A DNA stretch of 57,532 bases from Pseudobdellovibrio sp. (GTDB lineage Bacteria > Bdellovibrionota > Bdellovibrionia > Bdellovibrionales > Bdellovibrionaceae), in NCBI GenBank assembly GCA_023701385.1, contig JAMPXC010000019.1:1-57532 (forward strand). The letters run 5' to 3'. The notes below the pieces were generated by a model, which did not search any database, had not been told where the DNA came from, and worked only from the letters and a program-made list of their open reading frames with translations. Made by a program: the position numbers and the translations under genes. Positions 26,671-35,636 of the stretch are shown one piece after another; within the stretch, counting starts at the first letter, position 1; each line of letters opens with the position of its first letter.

Positions 26671-28258
26671 TTGTACAATTAACGGTGTCGCTCTTCAGGT
26701 AAAAGCGGGAACGACAATCATTGAAGCGATGTATGAAAACTCTCAAAAAATCGCGCACTATTGCTGGCACCCAGGCTTAAGCATCGCCGGTGTTTGCCGT
26801 CTTTGTATGGTGGAAATCGAAGGAAATCCACGTTTACAAATCGCGTGTAACACAGTTGTGACTGAAGGCATGAAAGTTAACAACACGTCTGAAAAAGTAA
26901 AAGACGCTGCTAAATGGGGTTTAGACTTCCACTTAATCAACCATCCATTAGATTGTCCGATCTGTGACCAAGCCGGTGAGTGCGGTTTACAAGAACAGTA
27001 CATGGAGTTTGGTAAATACAACTCTGAAATGGCTGAGAAAAAACAAAAGAAACATAAAGTGGTAGATTTAGGCCCAACAGTGGTTTTAGATTCTGAACGT
27101 TGTATTCTTTGTTCTCGTTGTGTGCGTTTCACTGATGAAGTTTCTAAAACTCACGAATTAGGAATTTTCAACCGTGGTGACCACGCTGAGATCGGAACTC
27201 ACGCTGGTAAACCTTTAGATAATAAATACTCTTTAAACACGGTTGATATCTGTCCGGTAGGTGCTTTAACTTCTAAAGACTTCCGTTTCCGTCAACGTGT
27301 ATGGTTCTTAAAAGATCAAGAGACTGTTTGTAACGGTTGTTCAACAGGCTGTAACGTGAAAGTGTACTTCAATAAAGAGGGCGTTTTCCGTGTTAAACCT
27401 AAGCGCAACGATGCGATCAACGGTCACTGGATGTGCGATGAAGGTCGCGACATCTATAAATTCGTAAATAAAGAACACAGGATGATCAAAGGCCACAAAT
27501 TGGCTAATGGCGTTTGGAATACAGAATTACACGCTGGTGCCGCTGCAAAAGATGCAGCGTTAAGCTTACAAGGTGTAACGGGTAATGACATTGCTTTAGT
27601 AGTCACTGGTCAACACACAGTTGAAGAGTTAGAAGCGATCGTTTCTACATTCGTAAACACTTACAAAACTAAAAATGTTTACCACTGGTGGAATTCTGAA
27701 GCGACAGCTTCTGAGTTCGACGGTATCCTTTTACGTGGCGATAAAAATCCAAACACTAAAGGTTTACAACAGGTTTTCGCTAAACACGGAATCACAACTA
27801 AGTTTTCTGATTTGGATCCATCTAAAGTAAAACACTTAGTGGTAGTTGGTCCTGAGAACGTTCCAGTTTACAAAGATTTCACAGCTAAATTAGAGTTCTT
27901 CGCGAAAGCTTCTAACTTAATTTACATGACGGCTGCGAAAGTTGATTCTTTAGTAGCTAATAAAAACTTAGCTGTTGGCGGTAAGACGGCAACAATCATT
28001 CCGCTTAAAACTTTCGTTGAAAAAGCAGGAACATTCGTTAATCACGCAGGTGTTTCTCAAACTTTCAAAAAAGTGACGACTGTTGTTTCTGAAGCTTTAA
28101 CTTTAGTTGAAGCAGCGGCTTTATTAGCGGGTCAAGAAATCAAAGTTGAAACATTAAATCCTAAGAACTTATTAGTAGCGGCTAACGAGCGTGCTGATAA
28201 AGTGACTTTAGATTTCCGTAAGAAAAATGAATTTATTTTCCAACGTGGAAAGTTATAG
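26642..28258 (+). CDS. nuoG: NADH-quinone oxidoreductase subunit G (short form)
   Basis: The protein has 538 residues. The N-terminal 2Fe-2S site (CWHPGLSIAGVCRLCMVEIEG..C), the His/Cys N5-type site HPLDCPICDQAGECGLQ, the CILCSRCVRF/ICPVGAL site and the CNGCSTGCN..C site (N7-like) are all present. The catalytic-like molybdopterin part is much reduced compared with E. coli NuoG (908 aa). The ATG at 26648 is an alternative start two codons in. Overlap with nuoF suggests coupled translation. NuoI follows by 11 bases. Confidence 0.94.
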   Translation: MHMQQQPLINCTINGVALQVKAGTTIIEAMYENSQKIAHYCWHPGLSIAGVCRLCMVEIEGNPRLQIACNTVVTEGMKVNNTSEKVKDAAKWGLDFHLINHPLDCPICDQAGECGLQEQYMEFGKYNSEMAEKKQKKHKVVDLGPTVVLDSERCILCSRCVRFTDEVSKTHELGIFNRGDHAEIGTHAGKPLDNKYSLNTVDICPVGALTSKDFRFRQRVWFLKDQETVCNGCSTGCNVKVYFNKEGVFRVKPKRNDAINGHWMCDEGRDIYKFVNKEHRMIKGHKLANGVWNTELHAGAAAKDAALSLQGVTGNDIALVVTGQHTVEELEAIVSTFVNTYKTKNVYHWWNSEATASEFDGILLRGDKNPNTKGLQQVFAKHGITTKFSDLDPSKVKHLVVVGPENVPVYKDFTAKLEFFAKASNLIYMTAAKVDSLVANKNLAVGGKTATIIPLKTFVEKAGTFVNHAGVSQTFKKVTTVVSEALTLVEAAALLAGQEIKVETLNPKNLLVAANERADKVTLDFRKKNEFIFQRGKL

Positions 28259-28269
28259 AAGAGGCGAAT

Positions 28270-28794
28270 ATGGCTGTAATGCAAAACACTTCTGAAAAAT
28301 CAAAATGGTACTTACCGGGGATCTTCACTGGTTTATGGATCACTTGGAAACACATGATCAAGAACATCGGCAACAAAGAGCAGATGATCACTTTAAATTA
28401 CCCTGAAGAGAAGTATGAGTACTCTCCGCGTTTTAAGGGTAATCACATTCTTACAGTAAAAAAAGACGGTGCGATTCGTTGTACGGCTTGTATGTTATGT
28501 GCAACAAACTGCCCAGCAGATTGTATCAAAATCACGGCGTCTGAACATCCAGATCCACATGTAGAAAAATACCCAATTAGCTATGAAATCGATATGCTAC
28601 GTTGTGTATTCTGCGGTTTCTGTGAAGAAGCTTGTCCGGTCGATGCCATCCGTTTAGGGCCTGAGTGGCAAACTCCAGGTTTAAATGGTGCGAATTTCAC
28701 TTACGACATCAAACAATTAGCTTACCGCCCAGGTCTTAAAGGTGGCGTTCAGTCTGTTGTTGATGATCAAGAACGTTTAAAATCTGGCATCTAA
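28270..28794 (+). CDS. nuoI: NADH-quinone oxidoreductase subunit I
   Basis: This 174-residue ferredoxin-like subunit has two 4Fe-4S motifs, CTACMLCATNCPADC and CVFCGFCEEACPVDA (clusters N6a/N6b), and passes electrons to NuoB. In the usual order nuoH lies between G and I; here it does not. It is the last gene of the operon, followed by a strong terminator. Confidence 0.96.
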   Translation: MAVMQNTSEKSKWYLPGIFTGLWITWKHMIKNIGNKEQMITLNYPEEKYEYSPRFKGNHILTVKKDGAIRCTACMLCATNCPADCIKITASEHPDPHVEKYPISYEIDMLRCVFCGFCEEACPVDAIRLGPEWQTPGLNGANFTYDIKQLAYRPGLKGGVQSVVDDQERLKSGI

Positions 28795-28835
28795 GGTAGC
28801 CAGGCCTTTTTTGATACGTTTAAATTAGAATTGAG

Positions 28836-28873
28836 AAAACAAAAGGAGAAGCTTTAGCTTCTCCTTTTGTTTT
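28836..28873. terminator. Bidirectional terminator between nuoI and dapB
   Basis: A perfect 17-bp stem, from 28836-28852 to 28857-28873, with a four-base loop. The stem has A-rich and T-rich outer ends and so works in both directions: nuo on plus, dapB on minus. Confidence 0.9.
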
Positions 28874-28877
28874 GTAA

Positions 28878-29660
28878 CTAAGTTGATGGGTCAAACTCCA
28901 ATTCTTTCACTTTTTTCATAAATTTTTCATGAACAACCTGTTCCATCGAATATAAGCCCGATGGTTTTTTAAAAAGCCATTTTCCGGCAAAGGCGGCCCC
29001 TGAGCCAAAAGCCGAACGACTAATACTTTCATGTACGATGCGAATCGTTTGATTCGGCAACCCAAAGACGACTTCATGTTTTCCGACGACACCACCAACC
29101 CGGATTGAATTGACATGTAATTTGGGATCAATATCCAAATGATCAGCTAAACGAAGTGCCGTGCCAGAGGTTTCTTTTTTATCGCGAAAATGTTCTTCAA
29201 TGACTTCGATATCCGCCAGCGGAATAATTTTCTGTAAAACTTTGGATGCAATCATCATCCAGTTGATACCTAAAGTAATATTTGGCGAACTCAGAATAGC
29301 TGTTTTAAGGCTAGCTTTTTTGATTAAAGCTTCTTCTTCGGGCGTGTATTTAGAAATCGCTGTAACGATACGGACGCCAGCATCAGCCAAAGTATTGTAA
29401 AGTGCCGTGGCTTTACCTGAAGAAAAATCGATCACAATATCGACCGGATTTTTTTTAATAAATTCGGGAGTTAACTTGTCAAAAGCCACAAATGGAGAAA
29501 ATTTTCCGTCAAAGCCTAAAGCGTGACTGGCATAAGTTAAAGCGGGATTAATTGTTTTTCTGCAAACCCATTGCAAAGAAAGTTCAGAGTCAGAAACAAG
29601 TTCTTTGGCAACAACAGAACCAGTACGGCCAAAGCCTAAAAGTCCTACGCGAATAGCCAT
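28878..29660 (-). CDS. dapB: 4-hydroxy-tetrahydrodipicolinate reductase (DapB-like)
   Basis: This 260-residue NAD(P)H-dependent reductase belongs to lysine and meso-DAP synthesis. I chose the ATG at 29658-29660 because AAGGAGGT precedes it. Motifs: VGLLGFGRTGSVVA (nucleotide fold), DFSSGKATA, SPNITLGINWMM and the active-site region EEHFRDKKETSGTAL. The second His of the usual HHR motif is Phe here, while the catalytic His, the Lys and the SGTA remain. That makes it somewhat divergent. It is convergent with nuoI. Confidence 0.85.
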   Translation of the reverse strand: MAIRVGLLGFGRTGSVVAKELVSDSELSLQWVCRKTINPALTYASHALGFDGKFSPFVAFDKLTPEFIKKNPVDIVIDFSSGKATALYNTLADAGVRIVTAISKYTPEEEALIKKASLKTAILSSPNITLGINWMMIASKVLQKIIPLADIEVIEEHFRDKKETSGTALRLADHLDIDPKLHVNSIRVGGVVGKHEVVFGLPNQTIRIVHESISRSAFGSGAAFAGKWLFKKPSGLYSMEQVVHEKFMKKVKELEFDPST

Positions 29661-29719
29661 AGCTACCTCCTTAAAAGTATGTTTGATGTGAAATAGATGT
29701 GAAGGGTTTAAGAGACAGT

Positions 29720-30046
29720 CTAAACCTGTAGAATTTCGCAAAACACAAAAGGAGAAGTGTGAACAGACAGTAAATTATTTTTGAGAGAAAAACTTTGTTT
29801 TAAAAACAAAGCCGAAATATCAAGTATCTGCGCATAAAGCAGAATAAAATAAGGGCTTACAAATAGGGGATATAATGTGTTTTCAACTTCGGCTTGAGCC
29901 TGTAAACGGCCGATCGGAAGTTTAAATTCTGAATATTGAATTTCTCCTTCTTTGTGGTCGGCGAGTAAAAGCGGGCGATCACCATGAGAATTCGGTGCAA
30001 AGACGGCAAAGAACGTAAAAATGATCGCGGCTAATAAAATACTCAC
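29720..30046 (-). CDS. Hypothetical secreted or membrane protein (weak)
   Basis: A 108-residue frame from a GTG start at 30046, with a hydrophobic first 22 residues (SILLAAIIFTFFAVFAPNS) that could be a signal peptide. It continues with HKEGEIQYSEFKLPIGRL and a second hydrophobic patch. The only purine-rich site touches the start codon, so the start is doubtful. No family is recognised. It may be a small real gene between dapB and the next envelope gene, or chance. Confidence 0.4.
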   Translation of the reverse strand: MSILLAAIIFTFFAVFAPNSHGDRPLLLADHKEGEIQYSEFKLPIGRLQAQAEVENTLYPLFVSPYFILLYAQILDISALFLKQSFSLKNNLLSVHTSPFVFCEILQV

Positions 30047-30094
30047 TCCCGTAATTTTATGTGAAAAATCACGAGAGAGTCAAAAAACAGAGCG

Positions 30095-30706
30095 TTAAAT
30101 ATCTAAACCTAAGAAAAACTTGACGTAATTGCCGCTCAGGTCGATATCTTTTTTATTTCCTGATAATGAATCGGTAGCATCTTTCCATTTTGTTTGAATA
30201 AGGCCAGCTTCAGCGCCTACGATCATCGGTAGAACGATCAGTGGTTTAACTTCTAATTCCATCCCCACAGTGTAGCTTGTCAGAGTTCCGCCAGAATAGT
30301 CGACCACATTTGAGCCGCCTTGAGCTACACGAATACCGGCGCTGTGATCAATACCGTAAGAAATAATTGGTCCAAGGTGAACAATCGTGTTGATCAGGCG
30401 GTAGTTAGCTAAAACCGCAGTTCTGTTAAGATGAGCTTCACCTTCGACTCCATTTTTATCGACTTCAAGTTTTAATTTTTCAGTGCGTAAACCAAAACCC
30501 ACCGGAACTAACGGAAGCGAAACAAGAACGTCAGCACCTAAACCATACAGAGGCACCATGCCGGGAGTTTGCCCTTCGCAGGATTTACCCTTACACACAT
30601 CAGTTAACGCGTCTTTGGCCACAATACCTGTGTAATTGGCACGAGCTGTAATTAAAGCCCAAGAACTCATTGGAAAAGCTAACACTAATAACAATAATTT
30701 TTTCAT
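30095..30706 (-). CDS. Hypothetical outer-membrane-barrel-like protein
   Basis: The protein has 203 residues from the ATG at 30704-30706, which has a GGAGA site upstream. A signal peptide (KKLLLLVLAFPMSSWA, about residues 2-17) precedes a mature part with amphipathic strands ending ...SGNYVKFFLGLDI, a barrel-like closing strand. Two cysteines (CKGKSC) lie near the N-terminus. No known family is recognised. It probably sits in the outer membrane. Confidence 0.7.
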   Translation of the reverse strand: MKKLLLLVLAFPMSSWALITARANYTGIVAKDALTDVCKGKSCEGQTPGMVPLYGLGADVLVSLPLVPVGFGLRTEKLKLEVDKNGVEGEAHLNRTAVLANYRLINTIVHLGPIISYGIDHSAGIRVAQGGSNVVDYSGGTLTSYTVGMELEVKPLIVLPMIVGAEAGLIQTKWKDATDSLSGNKKDIDLSGNYVKFFLGLDI

Positions 30707-30840
30707 TCGAAAAATCTCCCTGTACATAATTATGACCGAGCACGATTCGATTGGCGAGTCGTACTCGTCTTATGTCGGTGGTCGAGTCTAAATGACAGTT
30801 AAATCAATCTGAATGGCTTTGTTATTTAAGGTAATTCAGT

Positions 30841-31830
30841 TTGAAATATAAGAGTATGAATTACCTTAATGCTGAAAATTACCAGGCTCTAAACGAAAAT
30901 CTATCGGTTAGCTTTTCAGAAAAGTTTGGTGCGGCATTAAAGGTCAGAGCTTTTGAAAACTTTATGTTTGCCGGCTACGATTTATGTTTTGGTTTGTTAC
31001 AGTTTTTATCGCACAGGCCAAAAATAGGAATCGTTCGCGCCGGTAGTAGTCTTCAGGAATATTTGCTTCCGCATTTTTACCGCTTACAAACGCCGTTAGT
31101 CTTTAAAAAAGAAAACGAAAACTTTGCACAGTACATTTCACAGTTTGATCATGAATTTAATTTTGTTCTGTGGTCGTCAGAAAACGAAATCACCGGCGAA
31201 ATTTTATTAAGCTTCGAACAGCGCCAGGAAATTCATAAAAGTCTTACGGCTAAACGTATTTTTTCAATCGAAGTAAAATCAAAATTTACTGCACAAGACG
31301 TAGAAATTTTTAAACAAAGTGCTTATGCCGTAATTGTTGAAGCCGGAACTGTTTTCTCAAAAGAACAGTGTCTGGTGTTTCATTCAGATAAGTTGAAAAC
31401 GCCTTCTTTGATAGGGCACTATCAAAACAGTCTTAAGGCCGTCAGCGATTACGTGACTGAATCGAATTTTAAGCCCTCTGACAACACGGCGCTTCTGAAG
31501 CAGGCCGACGCTTCATTGTTAAATTATTTTAACCGCTATGCCGTTAAACCCGCAACTTTACAAGACCGTTTTGTGCTGTACTCTAAATCTGTAGCCGGAA
31601 CTGCACTTAAAGATGAGTTAAATTTGAATTCAAGCCAAGCTTTTGCTCCCAGTGAGCTTCCTAGTTGGATTGTTGATGCTATTCCGGCCTGGTGGCCTGA
31701 GGCTAAAAGCAGTGAGTTAATGATGGGCCTGTTGGTCATAGACCTTAAAGCTTTAGACGAAAAATCTTTACAAAGAATTCTAGAGATTCACGATAGACTA
31801 ACAACTCAGTCTACGTGGTCTATTTCTTGA
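30841..31830 (+). CDS. Hypothetical protein, possibly PLP-transferase-like
   Basis: The protein has 329 residues from a TTG start with AAGG nine bases upstream; the ATG at 30856 lacks such spacing. It is soluble with no signal peptide. The middle (FGAALKVRAFENFMFAGYDLCFGLLQFL, IGIVRAGSSLQEYLLP, EFNFVLWSSENEITGEILL) recalls the layout of aminotransferase-fold proteins, but I see no PLP Lys motif, so this is a weak guess. It sits just upstream of a response regulator and a His kinase on the same strand and may belong to that unit. Confidence 0.6.
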   Translation: MKYKSMNYLNAENYQALNENLSVSFSEKFGAALKVRAFENFMFAGYDLCFGLLQFLSHRPKIGIVRAGSSLQEYLLPHFYRLQTPLVFKKENENFAQYISQFDHEFNFVLWSSENEITGEILLSFEQRQEIHKSLTAKRIFSIEVKSKFTAQDVEIFKQSAYAVIVEAGTVFSKEQCLVFHSDKLKTPSLIGHYQNSLKAVSDYVTESNFKPSDNTALLKQADASLLNYFNRYAVKPATLQDRFVLYSKSVAGTALKDELNLNSSQAFAPSELPSWIVDAIPAWWPEAKSSELMMGLLVIDLKALDEKSLQRILEIHDRLTTQSTWSIS

Positions 31831-31861
31831 CAGTTTTCACGCACAAATTGATATTGAAATT

Positions 31862-32227
31862 GTGAGCGATAAATACGTGCTAATTGTCGATGACGACAAA
31901 GACATTCAATCCGCCATCAGAATGATTTTAGAAATGCATGGCTATCAGGTGAGTTGTGTCTCTAACGGTAAAGAAGCGTTAGAAGTTTTAACTCGCGGGC
32001 CTGCGCCATTAATTATTTTGTTGGATTTAATGATGCCCGTAATGGACGGTTTTGAATTTATGCGTTTGATGGAAGATGGATATATTTCACCAAAGGTTCC
32101 TATCGTTGTGATGACAGCTGCTCGTAATAAAGCGCATGAAATTAAAAACTACACGACATTATTAAAACCTTTCGACGTTACTAAACTGCTATCGATTATC
32201 GGAGATCAATATCAAACTAATATCTAG
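31862..32227 (+). CDS. Single-domain response regulator
   Basis: This 121-residue CheY-like receiver has DDD near residues 10-12, the phospho-Asp in LLDLMMPVMDGFEF near residue 56, a Thr in MTAA near 85 and the Lys in LLKPFD near 101. There is no output domain. The GTG start lies 31 bases after the upstream gene. The His kinase starts 35 bases downstream, so the two form a pair. Confidence 0.9.
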   Translation: MSDKYVLIVDDDKDIQSAIRMILEMHGYQVSCVSNGKEALEVLTRGPAPLIILLDLMMPVMDGFEFMRLMEDGYISPKVPIVVMTAARNKAHEIKNYTTLLKPFDVTKLLSIIGDQYQTNI

Positions 32228-32261
32228 CAGTCGCCTACAGCGGTTTTTTACACTTCATAGT

Positions 32262-33911
32262 TTGTTAATCACTATGAGCTTTTTGCTAGCCCTTGGCATA
32301 TTCTACCTATTTGTTGAATACATCGAAGAAAAAGACTACGGCAAAGTTGAATTTCGCGGAAAGACTGTTGAATCACTTTTGGAAAAATCGTTGAACCAGA
32401 ATTTAGAAGTCGTTTATTCGATTCAAAATTTATTTTTAACCCGCCAAGGTATTTCGCGCCAACAATTTAAGGATTTCGTGACGAACTCTTTATTGCGTCA
32501 CGCGGGAATTCAAGCGATTGAACATATGATTCGTATACCGCAACAAGAGCGTGCGAAGTATGAAACTAAAATGAAATCTGAAGGTTTCGTTAATTTTACG
32601 ATTAAAGAACTAGGGTCAGACGGTAAATTGCGTGTGGCCGGTGTGCGCGACGACTATCATGTTTTAAATTACATCGAACCTTTACAGGATAATTTAGCGG
32701 CCCTTGGTTATGATATCAGTTTCACTCCTGAAGCGAACGAAGCTTTGACGATGGCTGAATCAACAGGGATTGGTGTTTCACCGTGGTTAAATCTGGCTCA
32801 GGGCGAATTAGGCTTTGTGATTTATATGAGTATTCCTAAAACCGAAGGCATGGCCGCTGGAGTGTTTCGCTTAAAAAGATTCATCGAGGCTGCTATTGCC
32901 TCGTCACAGTCTGACGGCGTAGATTTCATTATTGAAGAAATTAAAGATTCACCGATTCGTACAAAATCTTTAAGATATGATTCGATAGAAAATAAACTAG
33001 TCAATTTCACACAAATGGATGACGGCGTTGATAAAGAATTGATATTTAGCAATATCATCGCCATTGGACAACGTACATGGCGGTTGACATTTTTTCCTTC
33101 GAGACAGTTTAAATCAGTGATTCATCCAAGTATTCCGTATGTGGCAGCCCTTACGGTATTATTATTGATGTTAGCAGTTACCTTCTTTCTTGATGAGCGT
33201 GATGCTCGCGCAACGGCGGAAACGGCAACAAAGGTACGCGAGGAGTTTATGACGGTGGCCTCGCATGAATTACGTACGCCACTGACGCCACTTAAAATGG
33301 AAATTTTCTTAGTTAAAGAATTAGTGTTAGCCGGGCAGGCCAGCAAAGATAAAATCATCAGTCTTTTAGATAATGCCAGTAAACACCTAAATCACATTGT
33401 GGGTTTAATTGATGATTTATTAGATGTGGGCCGCATCGGCGAAGAACACTATCAATATGAATTTTCACATTTTAATTTAGATATCTTGATTCGTGATACA
33501 GTTGAAAAGTTTCAACCAGTTTTTAAAGTGAATGGTTGTTCTATCCAAATGAACATTCAGCCTGAGGTTCGTGTGCGTTGGGATGCTCAACGTATTGAGC
33601 AGGTCGTTGCGAATTGTTTAAGTAATTCAGTGAAATTTTCTAATCAGGCGATTATTGAAATTAATCTGCGTACCGAGGGCGAATACGCTATTTTCAGTGT
33701 CAAAGATAACGGCATTGGTATTTCAGAAGAGTTTCAGGAAAAAATGTTTAATAAATTCGAGCGTGGTGTTTCTAATAAAAATTACGGCGGTTTGGGTTTA
33801 GGTTTATATATCGTTCATCAAATCATTACTGCCCATGGGGGAACAGTTCGCGTACGCAGTCAACCGGGCCAAGGTGCCGAGTTTATTTTCCAGGTTGCGC
33901 GTAATGTCTGA
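32262..33911 (+). CDS. CHASE-domain membrane sensor histidine kinase
   Basis: The protein has 549 residues. A first transmembrane helix (about 6-18) is followed by a periplasmic CHASE-like sensor (about 50-220, with EHMIRIPQQERAKYE and GFVIYMSIPK), a second helix (about 288-306), HisKA with ASHELRTPLTPLKM near 330, and HATPase (NSVKFS, DNGIGIS, GGLGLGLYIVHQI). The TTG at 32262 is the first usable start and has no clear ribosome site. The ATG at 32274 and an Arg-rich stretch upstream leave the start uncertain. It partners the receiver gene just before it. Confidence 0.88.
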   Translation: MLITMSFLLALGIFYLFVEYIEEKDYGKVEFRGKTVESLLEKSLNQNLEVVYSIQNLFLTRQGISRQQFKDFVTNSLLRHAGIQAIEHMIRIPQQERAKYETKMKSEGFVNFTIKELGSDGKLRVAGVRDDYHVLNYIEPLQDNLAALGYDISFTPEANEALTMAESTGIGVSPWLNLAQGELGFVIYMSIPKTEGMAAGVFRLKRFIEAAIASSQSDGVDFIIEEIKDSPIRTKSLRYDSIENKLVNFTQMDDGVDKELIFSNIIAIGQRTWRLTFFPSRQFKSVIHPSIPYVAALTVLLLMLAVTFFLDERDARATAETATKVREEFMTVASHELRTPLTPLKMEIFLVKELVLAGQASKDKIISLLDNASKHLNHIVGLIDDLLDVGRIGEEHYQYEFSHFNLDILIRDTVEKFQPVFKVNGCSIQMNIQPEVRVRWDAQRIEQVVANCLSNSVKFSNQAIIEINLRTEGEYAIFSVKDNGIGISEEFQEKMFNKFERGVSNKNYGGLGLGLYIVHQIITAHGGTVRVRSQPGQGAEFIFQVARNV

Positions 33912-34518
33912 TTTACAAGATAAGTTTATTATTCTTAAAAAAACCAAATATGGTGAAGCAGATTTAATTATTCATGCACTCTCAATTGCAGGGGCCAAAA
34001 AATCATTTATCGCCCGTGGCGCTTTAAAAAGTAAAAAACGTTTTGGTGGCGGTATTCTCGAGCCCACTCATTTTGTTAATCTGACTTACAAAAAAGGTAA
34101 AACAGACGATGCTTTAAATGTTTTAAATGAAGCGGTGTTAATCGATGACTTTAAAGATATTCGCGCTGATTTTGATAAGCTTGAATTTGCCCTGTTTATG
34201 CTAAATAGCGCCTATAAAGTTTCACAAGAAGGGGATTTTGATTCTCACTTTTTGTTTAACTTGATCGGCCATTCGTTAAGACAGTTGGGAAAAACCGCGA
34301 GTCTGCAACGTTTTAAATTACATTTCTACCTTAAGTTTTTATTTCAACAGGGGGTTATCTCTGTCGAAGAGTGGATGTCGCCCTTCTTAAAGGCCAACAT
34401 GGCTGATTCTGAAAAGTTGGATCAGTTGCCAGAGCTTCGTGAAATTGTAGCTACCTACGCTGATTCGATCGAATCGCAAGTTATTCACTATATTAAAAAT
34501 GCTGATACTGGTTTTTAA
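33904..34518 (+). CDS. recO: DNA repair protein RecO
   Basis: The protein has 204 residues from the ATG at 33904, overlapping the kinase stop by eight bases. The OB-fold start (LQDKFIILKKTKYGEADLIIHALS, then GAKKSFIARGALKSKKRFGGGIL) is typical of RecO, which loads RecA with RecR. The zinc-finger Cys set of many RecO proteins is not obvious here. The protein is a little short. It converges on the recombinase gene with overlapping stop codons. Confidence 0.85.
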   Translation: MSDLQDKFIILKKTKYGEADLIIHALSIAGAKKSFIARGALKSKKRFGGGILEPTHFVNLTYKKGKTDDALNVLNEAVLIDDFKDIRADFDKLEFALFMLNSAYKVSQEGDFDSHFLFNLIGHSLRQLGKTASLQRFKLHFYLKFLFQQGVISVEEWMSPFLKANMADSEKLDQLPELREIVATYADSIESQVIHYIKNADTGF

Positions 34519-35450
34519 ATTTTCTTTTTTGAAAGTGGATGTCTGACTTCAACAATACGGGCCAGCGTATCGATATTAAGATGAGTGTATTTTTCGGTGG
34601 CTTGTAAGCTTTCGTGACCTAACATCGTTTGCAGCGTGCGAAGGTTTGTACCACTCGCTAACATATGTGTGGCGAAGCTATGTCTTAATGAGTGGGGATG
34701 AAGGGGGTTCATTAATCCCACTTTACGGCCCAGGTTTCTAATATAGTCATAACCTTTGCGTGAGTTTAACGGCTCATCACCGAAAACATACTCTGAGTTT
34801 TTGTTTCTGGCTTTTTGTGCTTTTAAAACATCGTTGCAAGCCTCAGGAATAACAATCAAACGTTCTTTCTGGCCTTTACCTAAAATCAAAATTTTACGTT
34901 CATCTAAACGAATATCTTTCCAACGTAAGTTGCACGCTTCACTGATGCGAAGCCCACCACCATAGAGAAGATTAAATAACGTTTTTTGATTTTGTGTTTC
35001 TTCATCAGAAGATTGATTTAAAAATTGCAGAACACTAATGACTTCATCGACTGAAATAAAATGCGGAATTTTTTTCGGCACCTTAGGGCACACTAACTGA
35101 TCGGCGTAATTTTTATCGATGATTTTTTCAGCGTAGAGCCAATTAAAAAAGCTCTTTAATGTAGCAATCTTTCGGTTACGAGAAGCCGGTGATAAACGAC
35201 CCCATTGGGTCAAAGAATCACGACACAGAAGCCATAGCTCTTCACCGGAATTAAAGGCTGCGGCCTTAACATCGGCCAAATTAATCAAATTGTTGTTTTT
35301 TTGAGAAGAAGGTTTGGAGCCCTTATTTTGAAAGAACGCCTGGTTTAAATCCAGGGTATAAGCTTTTAGTGTCAAAGGAGAACAAGATTCAATATTCTCT
35401 AGGTATTTCAAGAAGTTATGTATTTGTTTAGACACTAAATAGGCCATCAA
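34515..35450 (-). CDS. Tyrosine recombinase of the XerC/XerD type
   Basis: This 311-residue protein has an N-terminal SAM-like core-binding domain (about 5-140) and a catalytic domain with the Arg in GGLRISEACNLRW, a Lys in LGKGQKERL, HSLRHSFATHML, LGHESLQATEKYTH and the nucleophilic Tyr in the last motif. Size and motifs fit a chromosome-dimer-resolving XerC/D protein. No integrated element is seen nearby. Its N-terminus is short and Asn-rich (NNNLINLADVK insert). Confidence 0.88.
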   Translation of the reverse strand: MMAYLVSKQIHNFLKYLENIESCSPLTLKAYTLDLNQAFFQNKGSKPSSQKNNNLINLADVKAAAFNSGEELWLLCRDSLTQWGRLSPASRNRKIATLKSFFNWLYAEKIIDKNYADQLVCPKVPKKIPHFISVDEVISVLQFLNQSSDEETQNQKTLFNLLYGGGLRISEACNLRWKDIRLDERKILILGKGQKERLIVIPEACNDVLKAQKARNKNSEYVFGDEPLNSRKGYDYIRNLGRKVGLMNPLHPHSLRHSFATHMLASGTNLRTLQTMLGHESLQATEKYTHLNIDTLARIVEVRHPLSKKKI

Positions 35451-35519
35451 ATTGATTATATATTAGGCCATAACAATTGAGGGGTCCTAAAAATATTTTA
35501 ATGCAATGCAAAATTTTCC

Positions 35520-35549
35520 TTGCAATATTTACCCGACTTTGGTTATATT
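35520..35549 (+). promoter_or_regulatory. Sigma70-like promoter of the sigma54 activator gene
   Basis: TTGCAA at 35520-35525 and TATATT at 35544-35549, spacing 18. It lies upstream of the inverted repeat at 35563-35597 and 88 bases before the start codon. Confidence 0.5.
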
Positions 35550-35562
35550 ACGGTCATAACAC

Positions 35563-35597
35563 GGTGTATCAAAATGAGCTAATCATTCTGAGACACC
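35563..35597 (+). promoter_or_regulatory. 15-bp inverted repeat in the leader of the sigma54 activator gene
   Basis: GGTGTATCAAAATGA (35563-35577) and TCATTCTGAGACACC (35583-35597) pair in 13 of 15 positions with a GCTAA loop. It lies just downstream of the promoter. There is no T run, so an operator or mRNA structure is more likely than a terminator. Confidence 0.5.
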
Positions 35598-35636
35598 AAA
35601 TTTAGGACGTTTAAAGTACGTGAAAGGTAGGCCCCA

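Noticed and set aside
28795-29760. Similarity of 29739-29757 to half of the nuoI/dapB terminator
   Set aside because: Only one arm is similar and it lies in a doubtful reading frame; chance or a decayed copy cannot be separated.
34515-35450. Xer-type recombinase as mark of an integrated element
   Set aside because: No attachment-site repeats, phage or cargo genes are next to it. The size and motifs fit a housekeeping XerC/D.
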